A DNA stretch of 64,000 nucleotides from Thiobacillus sp. (GTDB lineage: Bacteria; Pseudomonadota; Gammaproteobacteria; Burkholderiales; Thiobacillaceae). The stretch is taken from assembly GCA_018263115.1 (NCBI GenBank), contig JADFDC010000001.1:114446-178445 (forward strand). The letters are read 5' to 3'. Shown in pieces: positions 55,056-64,000 of this stretch. Below the pieces are notes generated by a model, which had not been told where the DNA came from, did no database searches, and saw nothing but the letters and a program-made list of their open reading frames with translations. The position numbers and the translations under genes were made by a program. How positions within the stretch are numbered: the stretch's first letter is position 1; each line of letters begins with the position of its first letter.

Positions 55056-55501
55056 AATGGGTGACGCGGGAAAGGCCAAAAATCGACCGCATAGCCTGCC
55101 CGTGGCTGATCGCTCGGTTCATCGACAAGGACGCCGAATTTCTATATGTGCCAGCCGCGGATGTGATGAAGGTGGCGGAGGAAACCGGCGCGATTCCCTA
55201 CGACATCCCCGGCGTGAAGTACGGCCACGAGGGCGAACTGTGCAGCTTTGATGCGTTCCTCAAACACCACAACCTGACGGACCCGGCGCTGCATGATCTG
55301 GCAGTGATCGTACGTGGCGCAGATACCGGACGGCCTGAACTGGCGCCCCAGTGTCATGGACTGCTGGCGCAGTCATTGGGTTTGTCGGCCATGTACCAGG
55401 ACGACCATGAAATGCTCAAGCACGGCATGGTGATGTATGACGCTTACTATGCCTGGCTCAAACACGCTCGCGGCGAAACGCACAACTGGCCACCAGTCTG
55501 A
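55052..55501 (+). CDS. ChrB C-terminal domain protein
   Basis: The 149-residue protein is the stand-alone C-terminal domain of ChrB, with KWVTRERPKIDRIACPWLIARFID, YDIPGVKYGHEGELCSFDAFLKHHNL and HEMLKHGMVMYDAYYAWL. ChrB regulates or supports ChrA; full-length ChrB has an additional N-terminal domain missing here. It closes the chrA-sodB-rhodanese operon. Confidence 0.88.
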   Translation: MKWVTRERPKIDRIACPWLIARFIDKDAEFLYVPAADVMKVAEETGAIPYDIPGVKYGHEGELCSFDAFLKHHNLTDPALHDLAVIVRGADTGRPELAPQCHGLLAQSLGLSAMYQDDHEMLKHGMVMYDAYYAWLKHARGETHNWPPV

Positions 55502-55510
55502 CTGGCGCTG

Positions 55511-55984
55511 TTACAGTACCGCAGGCTGGAAGGATGAACTTACCCAAGCCATCAGCCGCGCAATTAGTCCGCCATCCCTACTCTGTCTGTTACAGCCTAG
55601 AATCAGCACATCGTGAGCTCCGTTGAGGAAAGCATGGTCGTGGGCTGACACAACCAGGTCTGGTCCCCATGCATGCAGTTGCTGCCGGAACGCCTGCCGG
55701 ATAGGAGCGCAGCAGGCAACGCACTCGGCTTCGTCAGCACCCACTTGCGCCGCCAGAAAATCTAATCGATAGCGCGCAGCGGTTTCGAGCGCGGCGGCCT
55801 CGGTTTGGGGGCTCGAGGCAGGAAAGCCACCGTCCAACGCGGCTTCCATTTCAACCAGATGCAGGAACAGCAACTGCGCCCGGTTCATCCGGGCCAGCAG
55901 TAGCGCCTTGCGGGCAATTTTCTCGTCGCTACCATCAAAGTTGATCAGCGCCAGCACGCGCTGGTAAGCGGTTGTTTCATGCAT
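55511..55984 (-). CDS. Universal stress protein-like protein
   Basis: The 157-residue protein shows UspA strands and helices (RVLALINFDGSDEKIARKALLLARMNRAQLLFLHLVE) and GPDLVVSAHDHAFL, but the usual GxxGxnxxS ATP loop is replaced by LILGCNRQSRDGG. The ATG at 55984 has GAGGTG seven bases upstream. It follows the SulP gene through a possible 50-residue ORF. Confidence 0.8.
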   Translation of the reverse strand: MHETTAYQRVLALINFDGSDEKIARKALLLARMNRAQLLFLHLVEMEAALDGGFPASSPQTEAAALETAARYRLDFLAAQVGADEAECVACCAPIRQAFRQQLHAWGPDLVVSAHDHAFLNGAHDVLILGCNRQSRDGGLIARLMAWVSSSFQPAVL

Positions 55985-56129
55985 AGGGCACCTCATGTTC
56001 GGGTTTGAGGACGGACGGTGGAATGCGAATGAAACATAGCCTGCTGCCTTGTCCGTAGCGGTAGGCTGCCAATTTGGCCATTCCTTCAGCCCGGGCAGGA
56101 TTCAGGAGGTGGGCGCCGATTCCGAACAT
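55977..56129 (-). CDS. Possible 50-residue ORF between SulP and Usp genes
   Basis: An ATG at 56129, 14 bases after the SulP stop, opens a 50-residue frame (MFGIGAHLLNPARAEGMAKL... ending KPEHEVPYA) whose TGA overlaps the Usp start. The tight placement supports a gene, but its ribosome-binding site is weak and the product is unrecognised. It may be chance. Confidence 0.3.
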   Translation of the reverse strand: MFGIGAHLLNPARAEGMAKLAAYRYGQGSRLCFIRIPPSVLKPEHEVPYA

Positions 56130-56142
56130 GCTTAAGGGCATA

Positions 56143-58296
56143 TCAGTGCTGCGGCTTGGGAGTCAGGATCGGTGCGATGGCATCGCGGTTAACCGTGCAT
56201 AGCAGGTCGTCCTTGCCTTCTTCGCCCAGCCATTCGTAAATGGCGGCAAGCGCCAGATCCTCGTTCGGGAAAATGCGCTTCTGTCCGATTTCGTCGAACA
56301 AGCCGGTGTTGCGCATCACGTCCAGCACCTGTTTCTTGAGGCCGGAGAACACCAAGGTGACCCCGCTCTCGTGCAGACGTTCGTTCAGGTGCTTGATGAC
56401 TTCCTCGCCGGTGGCGTCCAGATTGTTGATGCCGTCGCCCACAACCAACAGATATTTGGCCTTGGGTTTGGCTGCCACCGCTTCGAGGATGGTGTCCTCG
56501 AAATACGACACGTTGGCGAAGTAAAGTTGGCCGTCAAAGCGCATGGCGATGACGTGTTCGCTGGTGGGTAGATCGGGGTTGACCTTGACATCGCGCAATG
56601 TGCCATCGGAATAGCGGCCAAGCTGTGCCACGCGTGGCTTCATGGTGCGATAGAGGAACAATGCCAGTGCCAGTGCTGCCCCGATCAGAATGCCCTTGTC
56701 AAGGTGCGGCGCAGCGATCAGCGTAACCACGAAAGTGATGAGTGCCACAGTACCGTCGGCTTTGCTGGCTTTCCACGCATGTTTGATGGCGGCTGGTGTG
56801 ATCAGACTGGTGACGGCCAGCAGGATGATCACACCCAGAGTAGCCTTGGGCAGGTGGTAGAGGTAGGGGGTCAGGAACAGCAGGGTGACGGCGACGAAAA
56901 GGCCGTTGAACACCATGGCGAAGCCGGTTTGCGCGCCCGCCTGCAGGTTGATCGCCGAGCCTGTGAACGAACCGGTGGCAGGATAGGCCTGGAAAAAAGA
57001 ACCGCCCATGTTGGCAATGCCCTGCCCAATGAGTTCCTGGTTTGGGTCGAGCCGCTGCTTGGTCTGGGCGGCCAGCGCCTTGGCCATGGAAATGCATTCC
57101 ATGAAGGCGACCAGGGAGATGATCAGCGCTGCGGAGAACAGTTGCGCGAAGGCGTCGAGGGATAGGGTCGGCATCTTGAAGGCGGGCAAGCCGGCCGGTA
57201 TGTTGCCGACCACATCGCCACCGCCAGACAGGCTCATCTTGCCGTCCTCAATTTTCTTGATGTGCCAGTGGTGGCCGTCGGTCTTGACGCCTTCCGGAAC
57301 CTGCCCCTCCAGATACAGCGTGGCCGACTGGTCTTCGGGTGCTTCGGTGCGTACGAAGTTGAGCTTGCGTATGTACTGCATGCGCTCCTTGTTCTGCTTT
57401 TCCAGACCCTCGGCCTCCAGATTCATCAGATCGATCTGGTAGCTGAGATCGGCCACACCGCGAGCGTCATGGGCCTTTTCCAGCGTGCGCAGTTCGGCCG
57501 ACTTGGTTGTGGCTTGCGCGCGGATATCGTTGATGCGGCTCTGCGCGTCGGCATAGCTCGCGACTAGTTGGCGCGCGGCGGGGTCGGCGATCGTGTCGGG
57601 TGCGCCCTTGGACTTGTGGGCAAAGCCGATCATGACGCTGGCCATGGTTGTAATGACCACTGCGATCAGCACGCTGGGCTTGGATAGCAGCTTGATCTTT
57701 TTCAGTACCAGCATTAGCGCCAGTGCGAATGCCGACATCGCCAGAGTGGGCAGATGGGTTTGTGGCAGGTAGGTGATCATCTCCCATATATCCTTGAGGA
57801 AGGAGTCACTGCGACCCTTGGGGATGCCCAGCAAAAGATCTAGCTGCGACAGCGCGATGATGATGGCTGCCGCGTTCATGAAACCGAGAATGACCGGGTG
57901 GGAAACAAAATTCACGATGGTGCCGAGCTTGAGCGCGCCCAAGCTGAACTGGATGATACCGACCATCAGGGTCAGGAGCAGGGCCAGGCCAATGTATTCC
58001 TCGGAGAAAGGCACAGCCAGCGGGGTTAGCGCTGCGGCGGTCATCAGCGAGATGATCGCCACCGGGCCTGTAGAGAGCTGACGCGAGGAGCCCCATAGCG
58101 CAGCCAGAATCGCTGGCACGAAGGCAGTGTAAAGCCCGAAATAAACAGGCAGTCCGGATAGCTGCGCATACGCCATAGCCTTGGGCACCAGCACCAGGGC
58201 GCCAGTAATTCCTGCGATCACATCACCGCGAAGGATGACTGAATTGATGGGAAACCAGGAAAGAAAAGGAAACAGACGCAGAAGCAGGGGATTCAT
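56143..58296 (-). CDS. SulP family anion transporter with STAS domain and large insert
   Basis: The 717-residue protein has the SulP membrane domain (start MNPLLLRLFPFLSWFP, motifs VPKAMAYAQLSGLPVYFGLYTAFVPAIL and GSSRQLSTGPVAI) and a C-terminal STAS domain (YLLVVGDGINNLDATGEEV). Residues ~227-360 form an insert absent from ordinary SulP: a coiled-coil helix pair and a hydrophilic segment just before VGNIPAGLP. The family carries sulfate, bicarbonate or other anions. The Usp and the sigma-54 system lie next to it. The ATG at 58296 starts the family N-terminus; a longer frame is antisense-like. Confidence 0.9.
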   Translation of the reverse strand: MNPLLLRLFPFLSWFPINSVILRGDVIAGITGALVLVPKAMAYAQLSGLPVYFGLYTAFVPAILAALWGSSRQLSTGPVAIISLMTAAALTPLAVPFSEEYIGLALLLTLMVGIIQFSLGALKLGTIVNFVSHPVILGFMNAAAIIIALSQLDLLLGIPKGRSDSFLKDIWEMITYLPQTHLPTLAMSAFALALMLVLKKIKLLSKPSVLIAVVITTMASVMIGFAHKSKGAPDTIADPAARQLVASYADAQSRINDIRAQATTKSAELRTLEKAHDARGVADLSYQIDLMNLEAEGLEKQNKERMQYIRKLNFVRTEAPEDQSATLYLEGQVPEGVKTDGHHWHIKKIEDGKMSLSGGGDVVGNIPAGLPAFKMPTLSLDAFAQLFSAALIISLVAFMECISMAKALAAQTKQRLDPNQELIGQGIANMGGSFFQAYPATGSFTGSAINLQAGAQTGFAMVFNGLFVAVTLLFLTPYLYHLPKATLGVIILLAVTSLITPAAIKHAWKASKADGTVALITFVVTLIAAPHLDKGILIGAALALALFLYRTMKPRVAQLGRYSDGTLRDVKVNPDLPTSEHVIAMRFDGQLYFANVSYFEDTILEAVAAKPKAKYLLVVGDGINNLDATGEEVIKHLNERLHESGVTLVFSGLKKQVLDVMRNTGLFDEIGQKRIFPNEDLALAAIYEWLGEEGKDDLLCTVNRDAIAPILTPKPQH

Positions 58297-58393
58297 GTCA
58301 AATACTCGGGATGGCCAGGATGTTGAGTTAAGCATCGCTTGTGATGCAATATGCAACATTCTAGCAAGAATTGCCAACTTCCCGGAAGGGCTT

Positions 58394-59742
<1,349 letters not shown>

Positions 59743-59746
<4 letters not shown>

Positions 59747-61206
59747 GCGGATTCTTTCAGGCAGGCAGGCAAGCGGATGCGGAAACGGGCACCGCCGTCC
59801 GCGCGGTTGTCGGCGACCATGCAGCCGCCATGTTTCTCGACGATTTCGTAGGCAATAAACAACCCCAGGCCACTGCCGTGGCCGATCGCCTTGGTGGTGA
59901 AGAAAGGATCAAACACACGCTCCAGAATCTCGGACGGGATGCCGGGTCCGGTGTCGGATACCTCGATTTCCACTGCTTCCCCGCCTGAGCGGCAACCGCC
60001 GAGTGGAGAGGGAAAGTCGTCGTCCTTCTCCCCGGTCTTGACTTGGCACGCGGCGATGCGCAATTCACCCGTTCTGCCTGATTTGGGATCGTTCATGGCG
60101 TCGTAGGCATTGACGACCAGGTTGATCAACACCTGCTGCAGTCGCGGGCGATCGGCGGCGACGACGAGCCCAGCTGGGATGTCGATGTTGAGTTCGACAC
60201 CTGGCGGGCGCTTGTTCTTGATGAAGCGCAGGGTCTCTTCCACCAGTTCGGCAATCTCCACCCGGATTGGCCTGAAGTCGCGGTCGCCGGAGTAATCGAG
60301 CAAGGCACGCACGATACCGCGCGCGCGCAGGGTTTCTGCATCAATGTCCTCGATCAGCTGGGCTCTGAAATCCGCGTCGACGCCCTGGTTTTCCTTGAGG
60401 ATTTGCGCGGACGAAGAAATGTTCGAAAGCGGATTGTTCAGTTCGTGCGCCACGCCGGAGAGCAGGGTGCCCAGTGATGCGAGCTTCTCCGAGCGCACCA
60501 GGGTGTGCTGGCGGCGTTCCAGTTCGTCGAGCACGTGATTGAAGGCCTCGGTCAAGGAAACGAACTCGCGGTCGCTGCTGTCGGGTGCGAGTCGCGTCAA
60601 CTGTCCGCTCGCCACGGCTTCCATGTGGGTTTCCATGGCCTTGAGCGGCCGCGTGACCAGACGCGCAAGCAGGAATCCGGTCAGCACCAGAAAAGCCGCG
60701 ACCGCACCCAGAAAAAACAGAAAATTGCGCTGATGGTTCTGCAGCGCCTGATCCACTGACCGCCGTTCATTTAGAGCGAGACTCTCGCCCAGGGTAACGA
60801 TACGGTTGCCATGGGCGCGCACGGTGATAGCGAGTGATTCATCAGCAGGCCGGTTAACCAGTGCGGCCATGGCACGGGCATAGTCTGCCAGCTCCCTCTC
60901 CAGGCGAGCGGCGGTACCCTGCCCGGCCAACGCGTCGATGACGGCGGTGTCCCGCCTTGACAGTTCCTGCGCACGCGCCACGAAACGCGCATGATCTTCA
61001 AGGTCAGTGGTCTGGCCATACAGGAAATAATTTTTCTCGAAGCGGCGCATTTCCAGCGTGGCATCGAACAGCTCGGCCACTTTTCCGCCTTCGCGCACCT
61101 TGCCCTCGATGCGCGACAACTCGATCAGTGCTACTGCGGACAGACCGACGACCAACGCGGCGAGCGACAAATAGGCAAAGGCGATCTTGGCTTGCAGGGA
61201 ATGCAT
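59743..61206 (-). CDS. Membrane sensor histidine kinase partnering the sigma-54 regulator
   Basis: The 487-residue kinase has two membrane helices (residues ~7-27 and ~168-190) around a periplasmic helical sensor (~140 residues), a HAMP region (TRPLKAMETHMEAVASGQLTRL), HisKA with SGVAHELNNPLSNISSSAQ, and HATPase (DTGPGIPSEILERVFDPFFTTK). The sensed molecule is unknown. The pair with the regulator is clear from overlap and architecture. Confidence 0.93.
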
Positions 61207-61304
61207 CCCGCGAGTCTAACCTGATGTTGCAATGTGAAACAAACACCAAGCCTGTATTGTGCGCAATATTTCATAACTTGTTGAAATAAAATAACAAATC
61301 ATCC

Positions 61305-61320
61305 TGGCACGTAAGCTGCT
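61305..61320 (+). promoter_or_regulatory. Sigma-54 promoter of the four-gene operon
   Basis: TGGCACGTAAGCTGCT has GG and GC at the canonical ten-base spacing and differs from the TGGCACG-N4-TTGC consensus at one base. It lies 36 bases before the first start codon and divergent from the sigma-54 regulator pair, which supports a functional role. Confidence 0.75.
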
Positions 61321-61355
61321 TTGGTAGCTCCTGACCCTGAAAGGAGCGTTACGAA

Positions 61356-61553
61356 ATGATGAAAATTTTGCGAGTTGTCTTGCCCCAGGAATCCGAAACC
61401 GAAAAGGTTTTTCTGGGAGAACTGCTACAGTCGGCGCGCTGGCTCGGTTGGGAAATGCCCGTCCAAGCCAGATCCGATGTTTTGTCCGAGCCGGTTCGCC
61501 GGGAACAGGCCGGGCACTTCCCGGCCGTGCATGTGCATGGTGAGCCAGCCTGA
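61356..61553 (+). CDS. 65-residue hypothetical protein
   Basis: The ATG at 61356 has AAAGGAG nine bases upstream and lies behind the sigma-54 promoter. The product (MMKILRVVLPQESETEKVFLG...) is soluble and has no recognised domain; its N-terminus resembles the first strand of a Usp-like fold. It is the first gene of the operon, three bases before the next ORF. Confidence 0.65.
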   Translation: MMKILRVVLPQESETEKVFLGELLQSARWLGWEMPVQARSDVLSEPVRREQAGHFPAVHVHGEPA

Positions 61554-61555
61554 AG

Positions 61556-61927
61556 ATGCGTCGCGTGTTGCTGGCTCTGCGCCCTGTTTCGCCGGTAGAA
61601 CGCCTGTTCGACGCAGGCTCGGCGCTGGCGCGTCGCATGGATGCTGATCTGGAGGTGCTGGCCGACCCGGAACACCCGCGCTGGCAGGACATCGTCATCC
61701 GGCTTGGCCAGCTTGCGCGCAGTGATCTCGACTGTCGGTTGACGCCTATGCCGGGGTTGGATATTCGCCAGGTTGTCGATTACGCGCGCAGCCACGAAGG
61801 CATCGTTTCCGTCGTCGTCGGCCGTCCGGCCGCCTGGATCAACGGCTCCGGCGTCGATCACTGGGCGCGGCTGGAGTGCCCGCTGGTGGCTGCCTCTGAT
61901 TCGCCCGGCCAACCACACGAATCCTGA
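61556..61927 (+). CDS. Small Usp-like protein
   Basis: The 123-residue protein begins RRVLLALRPVSPVERLFDAGSALARRMDADLEVL, a strand-helix-strand unit like UspA, and ends in a second pair (GIVSVVVGRPAAW). It lacks the complete ATP loop. It is the second gene of the sigma-54 operon; function is unknown. Confidence 0.7.
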   Translation: MRRVLLALRPVSPVERLFDAGSALARRMDADLEVLADPEHPRWQDIVIRLGQLARSDLDCRLTPMPGLDIRQVVDYARSHEGIVSVVVGRPAAWINGSGVDHWARLECPLVAASDSPGQPHES

Positions 61928-61965
61928 ATTCCTTAAACCATCCGATTTATCACTGGGAGTTTTAC

Positions 61966-62295
61966 ATGATCAAAGACAAATCCAAACTGGCGCCGGCCCT
62001 GCTGTGGGGCAGTCTGACGGCATTGCTCTACCTGGGTCTGTTCCATTTCGCCGATGTTTTCCAGCAACTGGCGCATACCACGCTGGATGCGTGTGTAGTT
62101 GGTGATGCCGCACATCCCACCTATTACAGCAAGTCCACACCTGAATCGTGCGGCGCCGAGGGTGGCAACTTCGTTGACGGCGTGTGGTGGTATGTGTTCG
62201 CTCCCATCGCGTTGGCCTTCGCGCTGTCTTACACCCACGGCAACTTCACTGGACTGTTCTGGGAAGTGCTGGGGCTTAACGCCAAGAAGAAATAA
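61966..62295 (+). CDS. Small membrane protein with paired cysteines
   Basis: The 109-residue protein has two membrane helices (ALLWGSLTALLYLGLFHFADVF and GVWWYVFAPIALAFALSYTHG) joined by a loop with two cysteines (DACVVGDAAHP..., PESCGAEGG). It could pair with the TSUP permease encoded next. I do not recognise a family. Confidence 0.7.
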   Translation: MIKDKSKLAPALLWGSLTALLYLGLFHFADVFQQLAHTTLDACVVGDAAHPTYYSKSTPESCGAEGGNFVDGVWWYVFAPIALAFALSYTHGNFTGLFWEVLGLNAKKK

Positions 62296-62322
62296 TTACC
62301 AACAAATTACGGACCCGCTCAC

Positions 62323-63414
62323 ATGGAACTTATCAACTTCATTGAAATTACCCCGCTGACCGCGATCCTCCTGATCCTGGTCGGCTTCGTCGGCGGCATG
62401 GTGTCCGGCTTCATCGGTTCGGGCGGCGCCTTCGTGCTCACCCCCGCCATGATGACGCTGGGCGCGCCCGGCATCGTTGCCGTCGCCTCCAACATCTGCC
62501 ACAAGTTTCCCAAGGCCCTGGTCGGCGCGATCAAGCGCAACAAATACGGTCAGGTCGACGTGAAGCTGGGGCTGGTACTTGGCGTGTTCGCCGAAGCCGG
62601 AGTGCTGTTCGGAAAGCACGTGATGACCGACATCAAGAACAGCTTCGGCGCGATCGGCACTGATCTCTATGTATCGGCCATGTTCGTCGTCACCCTGGCC
62701 ATCGTCGGCGGCTTCGTTTTCAAGGACTACCGCAAGCTCAAGGCGCTTGATGACGCGGGCAACGGTGAGGAACAACTCGCGCCTGTGACCAGGCTGGCGC
62801 GCTGGGTGCAGTCGGTGAAAATTCCCGGGACCATGATCTACTCCACAGGTGCACAGGCGGAAATCTCCGTGCTCTTCCTCGTCCCCATCGGCTTCGCCAC
62901 CGGCTTCCTCGCTTCGGCCATCGCGGTGGGCGGCTTCATCGGCGTTCCCGCGATGATCTACATCCTCGGCGTCCCGGCGATCATGGCTTCGGCGACCGAA
63001 CTGGTGATCGCATTCATCATGGGTCTGGGTGGCACCATTTTCTATGGTCTGGAAGGTGTGGTCGACATCCGCCTGGCCATGCTGATCTTGCTGGGTTCGC
63101 TGTTCGGCGTGCAACTGGGCGCGATTGGCACGACCTACGTGAAAGACTACCAGGTCAAGTTCACCATGGCGGTGATAATGCTGACCGTGCTGTTCTCGCG
63201 CTTTTTCTACATCCCGGGCTACCTGAGTAAGCTAGGCATGATTGATCCGCTGCCCGAAGCCACTATCAGTATGCTTAAGGTAACGGGCGATGCCATCCTG
63301 GCCATCGCGCTTCTGGTCGGCGCATGGACGGTATTGTCGGCCATCTACAAAGGCTTTCACGAACACCGTCGGCAGCACGCCTCCCATACCGAAACCGTGG
63401 GTGTCGCGGAGTAA
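62323..63414 (+). CDS. TauE/SafE (TSUP) family permease
   Basis: The 363-residue protein has about eight membrane helices and TSUP wording in both halves (FVGGMVSGFIGSGGAFVLTPAMMTLG; TGFLASAIAVGGFIGVPAMIYILGVP). It is longer than the single-gene TSUP at 9834 by a central loop (~residues 140-175). It is the last gene of the sigma-54 operon and probably its main functional product: an anion exporter or importer. The substrate is unknown. Confidence 0.88.
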   Translation: MELINFIEITPLTAILLILVGFVGGMVSGFIGSGGAFVLTPAMMTLGAPGIVAVASNICHKFPKALVGAIKRNKYGQVDVKLGLVLGVFAEAGVLFGKHVMTDIKNSFGAIGTDLYVSAMFVVTLAIVGGFVFKDYRKLKALDDAGNGEEQLAPVTRLARWVQSVKIPGTMIYSTGAQAEISVLFLVPIGFATGFLASAIAVGGFIGVPAMIYILGVPAIMASATELVIAFIMGLGGTIFYGLEGVVDIRLAMLILLGSLFGVQLGAIGTTYVKDYQVKFTMAVIMLTVLFSRFFYIPGYLSKLGMIDPLPEATISMLKVTGDAILAIALLVGAWTVLSAIYKGFHEHRRQHASHTETVGVAE

Positions 63415-63450
63415 GCGCTTCCGTCCAGTCAGGACTGGGGTGGTATCATT

Positions 63451-63480
63451 CAAGGGCCGTTGCGAAAGCATCGGCCCTTT
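63451..63480 (+). terminator. Intrinsic terminator of the sigma-54 operon
   Basis: AAGGGCCG (63451-63458) pairs with CGGCCCTT (63471-63478), followed by T residues, 36 bases after the TSUP stop. Confidence 0.85.
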
Positions 63481-63509
63481 TCCTGTCTGTCGTTGTTAGA
63501 GAGTTCATC

Positions 63510-64000
63510 ATGATTCGCAGAAACCCGTCCGGACACTTGCCCGTGGTTCATGACTCTGCCTTTGTCGACCCTACAGCCATCCTGTGTGGCAAGGTGATCG
63601 TCGAGGAAAACGTGTTCATCGGCCCCTACGCAGTGATCCGCGCCGACGAAGTGAATGACAAGGGCGACATGGAGCCCATCGTCATTGGCGCCAATTCCAA
63701 CATCCAGGACGGCGTGGTCATCCATTGCAAGGCAGGGGGGGGTGTAATCATTGGCCGCGGCACATCGATCGCGCATCGTTCGATTGTCCATGGCCCGTGC
63801 ACGGTTGGCGATAGCGTATTTGTCGGCTTCAACTCGGTCCTGTTCAACTGCACGGTCGGCAGCAATTCCGTAATTCGTCACAATTCGGTAGTGGAAAATT
63901 GCGAGGTACCGCACAGTTTTTATATACCCTCCACTGCCAACATCAAGTCCAACAGTGATCTTGACACCATCGAGCGCGTGACCCCCGATGTGGCCAATTT
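63510..64000 (+). CDS. Gamma carbonic anhydrase, Cam-like (cut by window edge)
   Basis: The frame is open from the ATG at 63510 to the edge (163 codons). It is a left-handed beta-helix protein with zinc histidines in VVIHCKAGG and SIAHRSIVHG and the Cam-type wording GPYAVIRADEV...GANSNIQDGVV. This is closer to archaeal-type Cam than the CamH-type gene at 51645. Context with the SulP and TSUP transporters hints at bicarbonate handling, but is not decisive. Confidence 0.85.
   Translation, partial: MIRRNPSGHLPVVHDSAFVDPTAILCGKVIVEENVFIGPYAVIRADEVNDKGDMEPIVIGANSNIQDGVVIHCKAGGGVIIGRGTSIAHRSIVHGPCTVGDSVFVGFNSVLFNCTVGSNSVIRHNSVVENCEVPHSFYIPSTANIKSNSDLDTIERVTPDVAN

Noticed and set aside
58297..58393. 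Sigma-54-like TTGGCA...TTGC before the SulP gene
   Set aside because: GG and GC are eight bases apart, not ten; sigma-54 tolerates little change in spacing.

Overview
The window looks like a chromosomal segment of a free-living betaproteobacterium, probably in or near the Nitrosomonadales (Gallionella/Sulfuricella/Thiobacillus-type). This is an inference from protein style and gene order: purM-purN-DUF3108, dapF-DUF484-xerC, metK / SAH riboswitch-ahcY / PF04020 / metF, hslVU, and glnA-ntrB-ntrC. No rRNA, tRNA, CRISPR array, insertion sequence or prophage was seen. No gap between genes exceeds 300 bases. Coding is dense, and many neighbours overlap by 1-8 bases.

Layout. 0-4.9 kb: purine genes (purN, purM, purC) around two DUF3108-type envelope genes and an AI-2E family permease whose frame runs without a stop into purC. 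5.0-9.5 kb: a complete diffusible-signal-factor set: rpfG (REC-HD-GYP), rpfC (hybrid kinase) and a convergent rpfF (DSF synthase). 9.8-12.7 kb: TauE/SafE permease, EVE protein, argB, small heat-shock protein. 12.8-16.6 kb: an ECF sigma factor, a zinc-finger anti-sigma factor, a cysteine-repeat RiPP precursor that also carries two EF-hand loops, its MNIO (DUF692) modifying enzyme and partner protein, then a cytochrome c5 and a PCu(A)C copper chaperone on the other strand. 16.8-28.9 kb: a minus-strand run (612-residue helical solenoid protein, hslU, hslV, DUF4124-glutaredoxin, DUF4126, double-STAS protein, CobW GTPase, xerC, DUF484, dapF, GNAT, two LpxL-type acyltransferases). 29.0-33.2 kb: the methyl cycle (metK, SAH riboswitch, ahcY, metF) with a 48-residue basic protein. 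33.2-42.3 kb: HPP protein, aminotransferase, ttcA-like, msbA, mgtE, mtgA, aroE, PPK2, rhodanese. 42.5-47.1 kb: glnA and the NtrB/NtrC pair. 47.1-55.5 kb: MBL hydrolase, xth, second DUF4124-glutaredoxin, prlC, gamma carbonic anhydrase, TlpA-like protein, and a chrA-sodB-rhodanese-chrB unit. 55.5-63.4 kb: a SulP transporter with an unusual insert, a universal stress protein, a sigma-54 two-component system, and a divergent four-gene operon behind a near-consensus sigma-54 promoter that ends in a second TauE/SafE permease. A Cam-type gamma carbonic anhydrase runs off the right edge.

The two strongest leads for something not well described are the EF-hand/cysteine-repeat RiPP cluster (12.8-15.8 kb, possibly with the copper genes to 16.6 kb) and the sigma-54-controlled anion-transport locus (56-63.4 kb). 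Smaller leads are the AI-2E/PurC read-through ORF, a perfect 14-bp hairpin over the aroE start codon, a structured metK leader, and paired palindromes after the solenoid gene. All calls come from reading the sequence; no database search, folding program or alignment was run.
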